The notes beneath the pieces were generated by a model. It searched no databases. It was not told the DNA's origin and was given only the letters and a program-made list of their open reading frames with translations. From Palaeococcus pacificus DY20341 (GTDB taxonomy: Archaea > Methanobacteriota_B > Thermococci > Thermococcales > Thermococcaceae): a stretch of 64,000 nt of DNA. The stretch spans positions 62,001-126,000 of the forward strand of contig NZ_CP006019.1 in the NCBI RefSeq assembly GCF_000725425.1, read 5' to 3'. The translations under genes and the position numbers were made by a program. Below are positions 55,333 through 63,376 of this stretch, piece after piece (position 1 is the first letter of the stretch; the number at the start of each line of letters is the position of its first letter).

Positions 55333-56480
55333 TCCTTTTTCTTTTCCAGCAAAATCAAAAGCGCTGAGAATGGGGCAAAGATTAGGAGGGACAGTCTAAC
55401 TGAGATTTCTCCAATCTTCACATCTCCAAGGATTCCATAGGCAAAGCCAAAGAGGAGCTGGCCGAGGGTAGTTCCTAAGTTTGAGATAGCGTTCAGCCCG
55501 CCAATGGATGCAGAGACCCTTGAGGCCTTCATGGCTAAGAGCTTTCTTACGAGAGGCCTAAACGTGTGTATAGCAAATAGGGCCATGACCAGAGCTGGAA
55601 ATACAGTATATGGAGTTTTAATTGCGGCTAAAATTGGGGAAAGCGCTGCCAAAATCACTGCAAATCTAAGCACTCTCTCCTCTTTTCCAATATCGGCGAG
55701 CCATGAAGGAGCATATGCTAAGAGAGCACCAATTAACGAGGATAACCCAATGAGTGTGGCGGCACTTCCCTTTTCTATGCCCAAAGCCTCGGCAACGTAG
55801 ACGTATGTTATGTCGCCGGAGGAGAAGGCTATCGTGAAGAAGAAAAGTCCGCTCAAAGCTAAGATTTTCTTTGCATCAAATGAGCCAGAGGTCTTTTGGG
55901 TTCTTTTAGGCACAATCCACTCATAAAGGGCATAATATGCTGTGAGCATCAGCAGGGAGGTTACAACGAAGGACAGCGATGCAAGGAGCATTTGAGCTTT
56001 TATGCCCAAGCCTATGGTGAGGGCGTAGGTGTAGTTTCCGAGGAACGCGGCAAAGTTCCCAAAGAGGAAGTATAAAGCGGTTACTCTTCCTTTGAGCTCT
56101 TTGGGTGAAGAGATGACTATTACAAACTGAGCTATGGGCCAAGAGAGGCCGTTAAAAACACCGTTCAAAAGCTTAATTCCAACGACCTGCACCCAGGAAT
56201 TCGTCAGGGCGTAGAGGGGCATTACGAACGCGTTCCCAAACATCGCTAAAGCCCCTAAAAAGACCAGCTTTTTCTTTTTCTCGAGGAGCGAGCCGCCAAC
56301 TACGGAGGAAAAGGCTCGAGAGAGCACAAAAGCTATGGAAATTAATGAGATTGAAATCATTGAAGCATTCAATACATCGCGTGTATAAAACGCTACAGCT
56401 GGAGTGGCTAGTCTAAAGCCGATTGTACCTGTGAATGCCGATGCTATGAGTAGAGCTATGCCTAAAGTTTGCTTCTGCAT
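55329..56480 (-). CDS. MFS transporter
   Basis: The 383-residue protein has about 12 membrane helices and a loop-2/3 region of the MFS type (GGSLLEKKKKLVFLGALAMFG, near residues 57-77). The substrate is not evident. It is divergent from ribD across a 101-bp region with an inverted-repeat motif that could control both, so a role in flavin or vitamin transport is a position-based guess. A TATA-like GCTTTTTAATC lies upstream on the minus strand. Confidence 0.8.
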   Translation of the reverse strand: MQKQTLGIALLIASAFTGTIGFRLATPAVAFYTRDVLNASMISISLISIAFVLSRAFSSVVGGSLLEKKKKLVFLGALAMFGNAFVMPLYALTNSWVQVVGIKLLNGVFNGLSWPIAQFVIVISSPKELKGRVTALYFLFGNFAAFLGNYTYALTIGLGIKAQMLLASLSFVVTSLLMLTAYYALYEWIVPKRTQKTSGSFDAKKILALSGLFFFTIAFSSGDITYVYVAEALGIEKGSAATLIGLSSLIGALLAYAPSWLADIGKEERVLRFAVILAALSPILAAIKTPYTVFPALVMALFAIHTFRPLVRKLLAMKASRVSASIGGLNAISNLGTTLGQLLFGFAYGILGDVKIGEISVRLSLLIFAPFSALLILLEKKKD

Positions 56481-56520
56481 GGGCTCATCGAGTATTCTTG
56501 AAGGGTGTGATTAAAAAGCA

Positions 56521-56561
56521 TTTGTTCCATATTTAGAACAAAATTTTTTAAATTTGGAACA
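56521..56561. promoter_or_regulatory. divergent ribD/MFS promoter with TTTGTTC/GAACAAA dyad
   Basis: TTTGTTC (56521-56527) and GAACAAA (56536-56542) form a perfect 7-bp inverted repeat with an eight-base spacer. A further GGAACA lies at about 56556-56561, so TGTTCC/GGAACA occurs twice in inverted sense. The ribD TATA-like TTTTTTAAATTT lies between. The archaeal riboflavin kinase/repressor RbkR is a candidate binder; its Thermococcales site is not certain to me. Confidence 0.5.
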
Positions 56562-56581
56562 TCTATTGTTTATGATGACAT

Positions 56582-57622
56582 ATGGACGAAGAGTACATGA
56601 GGCTTGCCTTAGAACTCGCTAAGAAAGGGGAAGGAAAGACTAACCCAAACCCTATGGTGGGGGCGGTATTAGTTAAGGACGGCAGAGTCATTGGCACAGG
56701 CTATCACGAGCGCTTTGGGGAAAAGCACGCTGAAGTAAACGCCATAGAGGATGCCAAGAGAAAAGGCTACTCGGTTGAAGGCGCGACGATGTATGTCACT
56801 TTGGAGCCCTGCTCTCACTGGGGCAAGCAGCCACCCTGTGCAGATAGAATAATAGAAGAAGGCATTTCTAAAGTTGTCATTGCAGTGGAGGATCCAAATC
56901 TGTTCGTAAGAGGAAGGGGAATAGAAAAGCTCAGAAAAGCGGGCGTTAAGGTTGAAGTAGGTCTCTTAGAGGAGGAGGCAAAAACACTCAATGAAGTTTT
57001 TGTAAAATACATAACCACGAAAACACCTTTCGTCGCCATAAAGCTTGCTTTGACCTTGGATGGTTTCATAGCAACAAGAAGCTTCTCTTCAAAATGGATA
57101 ACCGGCGAAAAAGCAAGGAGAAAAGTGCAAGAGCTTAGGAAAAAGTATATGGCAATAATGGTTGGGGCCAATACAATTCTCAAAGACAATCCAAGGCTGA
57201 CTTGCAGAATAGAAGGGTGCAGTGAAAAGGTGAAAGTAATCCTTGATAGGCATGGATTAACTGCTAATGGAAATTTTAGGGCTTTTAAGGACGGAAGAGT
57301 GATAGTCTTCACTGAGAGCGAAAAAGAGTGGGATAATGCAGAAGTCATTAGGGAAACAAATCCCGAGAGAATACTAAAAATCCTTGGCGAAAAAGGAATA
57401 GACAGCGTTTTAATTGAGGGAGGAAGAATAGCATGCCAGTTCTTACCCTTTGCAGATAGGCTACATTTATTTTATGGGAACAAGCTCTTTGGGAAGGGAA
57501 TTTCCCCATTTGAGTGCTTAAACGTTGATAAAGTTAGTGATGCCCTTAAAGTCGAGTTTCTCAAGTTTGAAAGCTTTGGGGACAGCTTTTACGTGGAGGC
57601 AAGGCCATGTTCTCAGGGATAA
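56582..57622 (+). CDS. ribD: bifunctional riboflavin deaminase-reductase
   Basis: The 346-residue protein has an N-terminal deaminase domain with zinc ligands (KHAEVNAIEDA, TLEPCSHWGKQPPCAD) and a C-terminal reductase domain from about 145 (PFVAIKLALTLDGFIATRS, SVLIEGG). It carries two steps after GTP cyclohydrolase II. This is the bacterial type; many archaea use a separate reductase and a different route. No Shine-Dalgarno site is visible and the TATA box lies about 30 bp upstream, so translation is probably leaderless. Confidence 0.94.
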   Translation: MDEEYMRLALELAKKGEGKTNPNPMVGAVLVKDGRVIGTGYHERFGEKHAEVNAIEDAKRKGYSVEGATMYVTLEPCSHWGKQPPCADRIIEEGISKVVIAVEDPNLFVRGRGIEKLRKAGVKVEVGLLEEEAKTLNEVFVKYITTKTPFVAIKLALTLDGFIATRSFSSKWITGEKARRKVQELRKKYMAIMVGANTILKDNPRLTCRIEGCSEKVKVILDRHGLTANGNFRAFKDGRVIVFTESEKEWDNAEVIRETNPERILKILGEKGIDSVLIEGGRIACQFLPFADRLHLFYGNKLFGKGISPFECLNVDKVSDALKVEFLKFESFGDSFYVEARPCSQG

Positions 57623-58176
57623 TAGAGAAGGTTGCAAAGGCACGCTACTCAAGGGGAAAGCTCTACGTGGAGAAGGTTCTAGATGTGAATTTAGGAGACA
57701 GCGTTGCCGTTAATGGAGCATGCTTAACGGTGAGTGAAATTAGGGATCAAATAGTCTTTGACGTTGGTGAGGAAACGCTAAAGAGGACTAACTTAGCGAA
57801 AGCAAAGCTCGTTAACCTTGAAAGCGCCCTAAAGTTTGGAGATAGAATTGACGGACATTTGGTTACTGGACATGTCGATGGAACCCTAAAGCTGAGGAGA
57901 GTTCTAAAGAGAGGAAATACTTACTGGCTGGCCTTTGAAATGCCCAAGGAAAGGTTTGGCATAGTGGAAAAGGGAAGCATAGCCCTGAATGGGATAAGCC
58001 TAACGATTGCCAAAGTTGAGAAGAGCCAATTCTGGGTTCAGGTAATCCCCTACACCTGGGAAAACACCAACTTGAAGTTCCTAAAGGTTGGGGAGGAAGT
58101 AAACTACGAGATAGACGTTGTTGCGAGATATTTGAAGGGTATTTTGGGTGATAGATATGGACTTGGAAAAGCTTAG
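57607..58176 (+). CDS. ribE: riboflavin synthase (bacterial alpha-chain type)
   Basis: The 189-residue protein has two lumazine-binding repeats: MFSGIIEKV...VNGACLTV (residues 1-41) and GHLVTGHVDGTLKL...LNGISLTIAKV (about 85-136). It dismutates two dimethylribityllumazines to riboflavin. Archaea usually have an unrelated synthase, so this bacterial type points to transfer of the operon. It overlaps ribD by 16 bases and ribAB by 20. Confidence 0.94.
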   Translation: MFSGIIEKVAKARYSRGKLYVEKVLDVNLGDSVAVNGACLTVSEIRDQIVFDVGEETLKRTNLAKAKLVNLESALKFGDRIDGHLVTGHVDGTLKLRRVLKRGNTYWLAFEMPKERFGIVEKGSIALNGISLTIAKVEKSQFWVQVIPYTWENTNLKFLKVGEEVNYEIDVVARYLKGILGDRYGLGKA

Positions 58177-59326
58177 GAAAAGCATTCTTGAGGGTAAACC
58201 AATAGTTCTAATTGACGAAGATAGGGAAGTTGAAGCGGATTTGGTTTATCCCGCTGAAACAATAACTCCCCAAACATTAAACTTCATGCTCCAAGCTAAA
58301 GGGATGCTCTGTCTGGCTATGGATGAAGAAGAAGCTTTAAGGAGAGGCTTCTTTAAGCTTCCCTCAAAAGACAATGAGACGAACTTTTTAATAAGCGTTG
58401 ATTATAAAGAAACGTTTACAGGAATTAGCGCGGAAGAGAGGGCTTTAACTGCTAAAAAGATTGCCGAAGGACTAAGCATTGAGCACTTTCGCTATCCAGG
58501 TCATCTGCATCTTTTAGGGGGAGTTGGCATAAATAGAAGGAAAGGTCACACGGAAGCTTCCCTTGAGCTTATGGAAATGCTCGGGTTTAAGAGATATGCC
58601 CTAATAATTGAGCTCTTAGATGAAGAAGGAAACTCCCACAACTTTGAATTTATACAGAACTTTGCAGAAAAGCATGAGTTACCAGTGATCACAATTAAAG
58701 AAGTGCTTAAAGAAGTTGTGAAGAGAAAGAACTTCGTTAGAGTTTTTGCTGAAGCAAATCTACCCAGTAAATACGGGGCCTTTAAGATAGTCGCCTTTGA
58801 GAACCAGCTTGACTTTAAAGAGCATATAGCCATAATAAAAGAGCCCTATGATGTGCCTTTGGTTAGAATACACTCGGAGTGCTTAACAGGAGATACCTTG
58901 GCTTCTCTAAAGTGCGACTGTGGAAGTCAATTAGCCAATGCATTAAAAATGATTGCCCAGGAGGGAGGAATTTTACTTTATTTAAGGCAAGAAGGGAGAG
59001 GAATCGGATTAAAAAACAAGATCAAAGCCTATGAACTCCAAGATAAAGGCTTTGACACCGTTGAAGCGAATAAAATGCTTGGCTTTAATGAAGATGAGAG
59101 GGATTTCAGTGTTGCCTATCAACTGCTCAAAGCTTTAGGAGTCTCAAAAGTTAAGCTCTTGACGAACAATCCAGGGAAGGTTAAAGCTTTGGAAGAGTTT
59201 GGGATAGAGGTTGTTGAGGTTATTCCGATTTTTGGAGAAGTTAACAAGGTTAACAGGCCTTATTTAGAGGCTAAGATGCTCAAGCTTGGACACAATTTAA
59301 AACCGCTTTTGGAGGGAGAAGAATGA
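58157..59326 (+). CDS. ribAB: DHBP synthase / GTP cyclohydrolase II fusion
   Basis: The 389-residue fusion has an N-terminal DHBP synthase domain: VLIDEDREVEADLVYPAE near residues 17-34 and FRYPGHLHLLGG near 113-124. The C-terminal GTP cyclohydrolase II domain has zinc ligands in HSECLTGDTLASLKCDCGSQL and LRQEGRGIGL. Both active sites look complete. The start at 58157 follows GGTGA by five bases. The fused form is typical of bacteria. Confidence 0.95.
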   Translation: MDLEKLRKSILEGKPIVLIDEDREVEADLVYPAETITPQTLNFMLQAKGMLCLAMDEEEALRRGFFKLPSKDNETNFLISVDYKETFTGISAEERALTAKKIAEGLSIEHFRYPGHLHLLGGVGINRRKGHTEASLELMEMLGFKRYALIIELLDEEGNSHNFEFIQNFAEKHELPVITIKEVLKEVVKRKNFVRVFAEANLPSKYGAFKIVAFENQLDFKEHIAIIKEPYDVPLVRIHSECLTGDTLASLKCDCGSQLANALKMIAQEGGILLYLRQEGRGIGLKNKIKAYELQDKGFDTVEANKMLGFNEDERDFSVAYQLLKALGVSKVKLLTNNPGKVKALEEFGIEVVEVIPIFGEVNKVNRPYLEAKMLKLGHNLKPLLEGEE

Positions 59327-59784
59327 TTTACGAAGGGGATTATAAGGGCGAAGGTCTAAAAATAGGAATAGTTGTAAGTAGATTTAACGATTTACTCACT
59401 AAGGAGCTTTTAGATGGTGCATTAGACTGTTTTAAACGACATGGCGTTGAGAACATAGACATCTTCAAAGTTCCAGGAGCTTTTGAAATTCCATTTATCG
59501 CAAAAGAATTGGCGAAGAAGGAAAACTACGACGCAATTTTAGCGTTAGGAGCCGTTGTTAAGGGCGAAACATACCACTTTGAACTCGTTGCCAATGAGGT
59601 TGCTAAAGGAGTAGCCCATATAAACTTAACATACGAAACTCCGGTAATATTTGGTGTTATAACCGTTGATGACGAAATTCAAGGGCTGGACAGAGCTGGA
59701 ATAAAGTCAAATAAAGGCTTTGAATATGCTTTAGCGACTTTAGAGATGGCGAATTTAAAGAAAAAACTAAAGAAGGTGCCTTAG
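59323..59784 (+). CDS. ribH: 6,7-dimethyl-8-ribityllumazine synthase
   Basis: The 153-residue protein makes the lumazine precursor of riboflavin and normally forms a capsid-like or pentameric shell. It has IVVSRFNDLLTKELLDGAL near residues 16-34, VPGAFEIPFIAKEL, the phosphate site GAVVKGETYHFELVANE, and VIFGVITVDDEIQ. It overlaps ribAB by ATGA and ends the operon, three bases into the convergent purO gene. Confidence 0.96.
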   Translation: MIYEGDYKGEGLKIGIVVSRFNDLLTKELLDGALDCFKRHGVENIDIFKVPGAFEIPFIAKELAKKENYDAILALGAVVKGETYHFELVANEVAKGVAHINLTYETPVIFGVITVDDEIQGLDRAGIKSNKGFEYALATLEMANLKKKLKKVP

Positions 59785-60389
59785 AGGTTCTTCACTCCTC
59801 TTATTCCTATTTTAAATTTATCCCCAAAATCAACAACTCCAATAGCCAGCACTGGATGTGCAAAGCTAAGATTCAAAGCTCTCTCTGCTAGGTCATTTTC
59901 ATCTTTAAAGTCTAAGCTTAGCGTTTCAACACCATCAACATTGTACGTCGCGGTGAAGAATGCTTTCCCTTCCTCAAGCTTCACCTCTTTTACCCAAAGC
60001 TCATCCTTCCCCACGAAGCCGAGCCAAGCTTTATTGCCCTCCTTTTGAACTACCGCAGCAATTCTTGGCGTGTTATAATCATCGCGCTCGTACCCCATAG
60101 CGTCTAAAACGTGAATCAGCGCTTTTTTAGGACTCTCCTCCCCGAGGGCTTGGGCTATAAATGGTGTATGAGACCCATTGCTCACAACCGCGTACTCACG
60201 GAGGAGCTTAACCACAGGATAGCTCACGTAGGGGTTGTCCGTTTCAGTTAGGTTGACTATATACACTTCATCTCCCTTTATTACGGCCTTCCTGTTTGGG
60301 AATGAGCGAGAGCTTAAGCGGTAGAAGGCGAAGGGCTTTCCGTCGTTCAGGCCTACCCCAACCATTCTCCCGACGTAAACTCCTTTCAT
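59781..60389 (-). CDS. purO: archaeal IMP cyclohydrolase PurO
   Basis: The 202-residue protein closes FAICAR to IMP, replacing the PurH cyclohydrolase domain. Family text includes YVGRMVGVGLNDGKPFAFYRLSSRSFPNR near residues 4-32 (key YRLSSRSFPNR), VVSNGSHT near 92-99, DAMGYERDDYNTPRIAAVV, and GFVGKDELWV. It is the last gene of thiC-purC2-purP2-purO; its ATG overlaps the purP2 stop. Confidence 0.92.
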   Translation of the reverse strand: MKGVYVGRMVGVGLNDGKPFAFYRLSSRSFPNRKAVIKGDEVYIVNLTETDNPYVSYPVVKLLREYAVVSNGSHTPFIAQALGEESPKKALIHVLDAMGYERDDYNTPRIAAVVQKEGNKAWLGFVGKDELWVKEVKLEEGKAFFTATYNVDGVETLSLDFKDENDLAERALNLSFAHPVLAIGVVDFGDKFKIGIRGVKNL

Positions 60390-61315
60390 GTTACCACCTC
60401 CTCTAAGCGGTCCTCCTGAAGGGCAAGTTTAATCTCACGCGCAATCCTCTCACCCATAAGCATCTCCTCGCCCCAGTATAGGGCGGAATACCAGTGCTTC
60501 GCGTTGCTCCCACCGTCAATTCTCGAGGCAAAGCCTATGCAGTGGAAGTCGCCATCGTAGGCGAAGTGGAGCGCGAAAGGCCCTATGAAAGGCGGCTCGA
60601 GCTTTCTCATTGCCTCAACAAAGGCCAAACCGTAGTCGTAAAGCCTTGGGAGGAGGGATTCCCTAAGAGCAACGGCCTTGTTTCCAACTATGGTATAGGG
60701 TAGGGCTTTGAACGGCCTTCTCTTGTTTGAGTCTGCTATTACTAAGCGTTCATCGACTCCGAGGAGCTCCAAGCGGTTTAAAATCGGTGAGTAGAAGAAG
60801 TGGACGTAGATGTAGGCACCATCAATGAAACGCTCAATTCTATAAGGCTCGCTAACACTTTTGAGTTTATCCTCGAGCTCTCTTCCGTAGGCTATGAAGT
60901 GACCGCTTCCCCCTTTTGGGCCTTCCATTCTAACGAAGTATAGCTCATCATCCCTAACCTCGCTCAAATCAACGCTCTCCACTTGTGGAATTCCCGCCTT
61001 TTCGAGCGCTTTATCCACAAGCTCGAACTTTGTTTCCCACTTGAGGAAGCGCTTATTGCCAAAGAACCTTGCTTCGCTGTTTTCTATTGCATCAAGGCCT
61101 AAGTATGCAACGAAGGAGCCGTGCGGGATGATGATTCCCTCATCGCTTAGGATCTCCTTCAGGTCGTCCGCTACTATGAGCTCATCGACAACCGGAAGCG
61201 AAGCGTAAAAGTTTTTCCGCTTTGGAGAGGCATAAAGGCGAGTTTTGAATCCTTCTCTATTAGCCCCTAAAATGATTTGGAGTGAGGAATGGGAGGCTAT
61301 GGTTGAGATTATCAT
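60386..61315 (-). CDS. PurP paralogue (diverged FAICAR synthetase-like)
   Basis: The 309-residue ATP-grasp protein is clearly related to PurP: IASHSSLQIILGANREGFKT near residues 6-25, IIPHGSFVAYLG, FARIDGGSN-like ASRIDGGSNAKH near the end, and the shared C-terminus LEEVVT. It is 70 residues shorter than the canonical copy at 41.5-42.7 kb and differs in the N-terminal substrate region. Whether it makes FAICAR or does another formate/ATP ligation is unknown. It overlaps purC2 by ATGA and purO by four bases. Confidence 0.8.
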   Translation of the reverse strand: MIISTIASHSSLQIILGANREGFKTRLYASPKRKNFYASLPVVDELIVADDLKEILSDEGIIIPHGSFVAYLGLDAIENSEARFFGNKRFLKWETKFELVDKALEKAGIPQVESVDLSEVRDDELYFVRMEGPKGGSGHFIAYGRELEDKLKSVSEPYRIERFIDGAYIYVHFFYSPILNRLELLGVDERLVIADSNKRRPFKALPYTIVGNKAVALRESLLPRLYDYGLAFVEAMRKLEPPFIGPFALHFAYDGDFHCIGFASRIDGGSNAKHWYSALYWGEEMLMGERIAREIKLALQEDRLEEVVT

Positions 61316-61968
61316 TCAATCACCTCCAAAATCTCTTCCTGCTTCAAAACTTGCCCGTCTTTCATAACTCTCATCGTGTCGCCGCTTATCTCATCAATTA
61401 CCAAAAGTTCTCCGTTCTTTCTCCCAAACTCAAGTTTAAAGTCGATTATTTCAAGCCCCCTACTCTCAAAGAATTCCTTCAAAATTTGGGCAACTTTTCT
61501 TGTTATCCTCTTCATTTCTTCGATTTCTCCCTTTGAGGCTATGCCAAGCTTTTCCACAGCTTCATCGCAGATTAGGGGGTCCCCAAGGGCATCATCTTTA
61601 AGCGTGAACTCCACAATATTGAGCTCTTGGAGCGCCCTATGTTCCCCATAGCGCCTCAAAAAACTCCCGTAGGCTTTGAAGCGGTAGATAACCTCGAGAG
61701 GAATTTTCTCTGCTTTGAGGAATTTGGCATTTCTCTCATCAATCCGCTCAACGAAGTGCGTTTTTATTCCATGCTCCTCAAGAAGAGAAAAGAAGAACGC
61801 TGTCTGCTGAAGAACAGTATTTCCCTTGCCTTTCCTCGCACCTATTACTTCGTTGCCTCCCGTGTCCTCTTTACCTTTGAACCCTAAAATGCTGTCCTTG
61901 AAGTGAAAAATCAAGTGTTCGCCGTCTTCATAGACATCCTTGGTCTTTCCTCTATAAATCAGCCTCAT
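61312..61968 (-). CDS. PurC paralogue (diverged SAICAR synthetase-like)
   Basis: The 218-residue protein is related to PurC: MRLIYRGKTKDVYEDGEHLIFHFKD at the start (key YRGKTKDVY), GIKTHFVERID, PLEVIYRFKAYGSFLRRYG, and LEIIDFKLEFGRKNGELLVIDEISGDTMR. The canonical DEISPDTCRFWD is changed to DEISGDTMRVMKDG, losing the Pro, Cys and Trp. The start at 61968 follows GGTGA and lies five bases after the thiC stop. It may be the working SAICAR synthetase under some condition or have another role. Confidence 0.82.
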   Translation of the reverse strand: MRLIYRGKTKDVYEDGEHLIFHFKDSILGFKGKEDTGGNEVIGARKGKGNTVLQQTAFFFSLLEEHGIKTHFVERIDERNAKFLKAEKIPLEVIYRFKAYGSFLRRYGEHRALQELNIVEFTLKDDALGDPLICDEAVEKLGIASKGEIEEMKRITRKVAQILKEFFESRGLEIIDFKLEFGRKNGELLVIDEISGDTMRVMKDGQVLKQEEILEVIE

Positions 61969-61973
61969 ATCTC

Positions 61974-63251
61974 TCACCGTTTGAGCATGTCGTTTATGAG
62001 GCGTATCGCACACAGATCTCCACACATTGAGCAGGCCTCGGTTGAGGTTGGCCTATCTTCTCTTATCTCATCAAAGCGCTCTTTGTCCATTGCGAGCTCA
62101 AACTGCTTCCTCCAGTTGAGGCCTCCTCTTGCTAGGCTCATTCTGTAGTCTTTTTTGTAGTCTTCCTCGAAGCGCGTTAGGTTTACGGCATGGGCTGCCA
62201 GCTTTGTAGCTATCACGCCGAGGCGAACGTGCTCCTTAGTCGGCAAACCTAAGTGCTCGGCTGGTGTAACATAACAAAGGAAGTCCGCTCCATTCAAAGC
62301 GGCTATTGCTCCCCCAATAGCCCCAGCTATGTGGTCGTAGCCTGGGAAAATGTCCGTAACTAAGGGACCAAGTACGTAGAAGGGAGCGTTGTCCGTCGCG
62401 ACCTTTGCTATTTTTATCTGCATTGGGATTTGGTCTATTGGCACATGCCCGGGCCCTTCAACCATCGTTTGAACTCCAAATTCTCTCGCCCTTCTTACCA
62501 AGCGCCCTAATGTATAGAGCTCACTCATTTGGAGCTCGTCTCCAGCGTCTGGCAGACCGCCGGGTCTAAGACCATCGCCTAAGCTCAAAACCACGTCATA
62601 TTCCTTGGCAAGCTCCAAAAGGTAGTCGTAGTCTTTGTAGAACGGGTTCTCTTTTTCCCAATGGAGTATCCAAGCCGCCAAGAATGTGCCTCCCCTCGAG
62701 ACCATTCCCACGAGTCTCGTAGTGCGCTTCATCTTTTCGACAACCTCTTTAGTAACGCCGACGTGAATAGTTGCATAATCAATACCATCCTTAAAGTGTT
62801 TCTCAACAGCGTTCCACATGTCATCTTCGCTCATCTCGATGATGGCCTTCCCGTTGACGAGCATTTCCTCAGCAGCTTGATATATGGGCACCGTTCCAAT
62901 GGGCACATCAACAGCCCTCATGATTTTCTTCCTTATCTTGTCCAAATCACCGCCCGTTGACAAGTCCATTATCGTGTCGGCCCCGTACTTCATGGCTATC
63001 TTGGCCTTCTCAATCTCTTCTTCAACGTTCACTATGTCCCTTGAGGTTCCGATGTTTGCATTAATCTTTACCCTCACTCCTCTACCTACGGCGACTGGCT
63101 TTACCCAATCATGAACGAGGTTTCTAAAAATGACAGTATAACCTTTAGCAACGTTTTTTCTAAGCTCTTCTGCTTTTATCCCTTCTCTTTCAGCGATGAA
63201 CTTCATCTCTTCCGTTATTATTCCTTTTTTGGCGTCTTCCATTTGGGTCAT
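61974..63251 (-). CDS. thiC: phosphomethylpyrimidine synthase ThiC
   Basis: The 425-residue radical SAM enzyme rearranges AIR to the thiamine pyrimidine HMP-P. The C-terminal cluster motif is CSMCGDLCAIR-type text (CxxCxxxxC, near residues 405-413). Upstream are VEGPGHVPIDQIPMQIKIAK, GPLVTDIFPGYDHIAGAIGG (key DHI), and ANIGTSRD. The length is that of the short archaeal form. The start at 63251 follows GGTGA. A dyad lies 29 bp upstream. No TPP riboswitch is visible. Confidence 0.96.
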   Translation of the reverse strand: MTQMEDAKKGIITEEMKFIAEREGIKAEELRKNVAKGYTVIFRNLVHDWVKPVAVGRGVRVKINANIGTSRDIVNVEEEIEKAKIAMKYGADTIMDLSTGGDLDKIRKKIMRAVDVPIGTVPIYQAAEEMLVNGKAIIEMSEDDMWNAVEKHFKDGIDYATIHVGVTKEVVEKMKRTTRLVGMVSRGGTFLAAWILHWEKENPFYKDYDYLLELAKEYDVVLSLGDGLRPGGLPDAGDELQMSELYTLGRLVRRAREFGVQTMVEGPGHVPIDQIPMQIKIAKVATDNAPFYVLGPLVTDIFPGYDHIAGAIGGAIAALNGADFLCYVTPAEHLGLPTKEHVRLGVIATKLAAHAVNLTRFEEDYKKDYRMSLARGGLNWRKQFELAMDKERFDEIREDRPTSTEACSMCGDLCAIRLINDMLKR

Positions 63252-63279
63252 TTTTATCACCAAGTTATTAATTTACAAA

Positions 63280-63297
63280 ACTATGTTTTAACATAGT
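63280..63297. promoter_or_regulatory. 18-bp dyad ACTATGTT-TT-AACATAGT upstream of thiC
   Basis: Perfect 8-bp arms flank two bases, 29-46 bp before thiC, where a TATA/BRE region is expected. The core TGTTAAAA on the minus strand recalls the TGTTAAAATTT element of the pur promoters. A thiamine regulator of the ThiR type or the purine regulator are both possible. Confidence 0.5.
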
Positions 63298-63376
63298 GGT
63301 TAAAAGGGTTTTGGGAAATATTTATATTCAAGTTTTAGCTTGAGATAAATTGAAAGTTATCCTTGAGGTGTTGGAA

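Noticed and set aside
60386-61315. Short PurP copy as a broken pseudogene
   Set aside because: It is shorter than purP, but the frame is intact, it has a good ribosome-binding site, it overlaps its neighbours in an operon, and it keeps ATP-grasp-type motifs.
63252-63376. TPP riboswitch in the thiC/pdxS gap
   Set aside because: The conserved CTGAGA and ACC(T)GA blocks of a TPP aptamer are not present on either strand.
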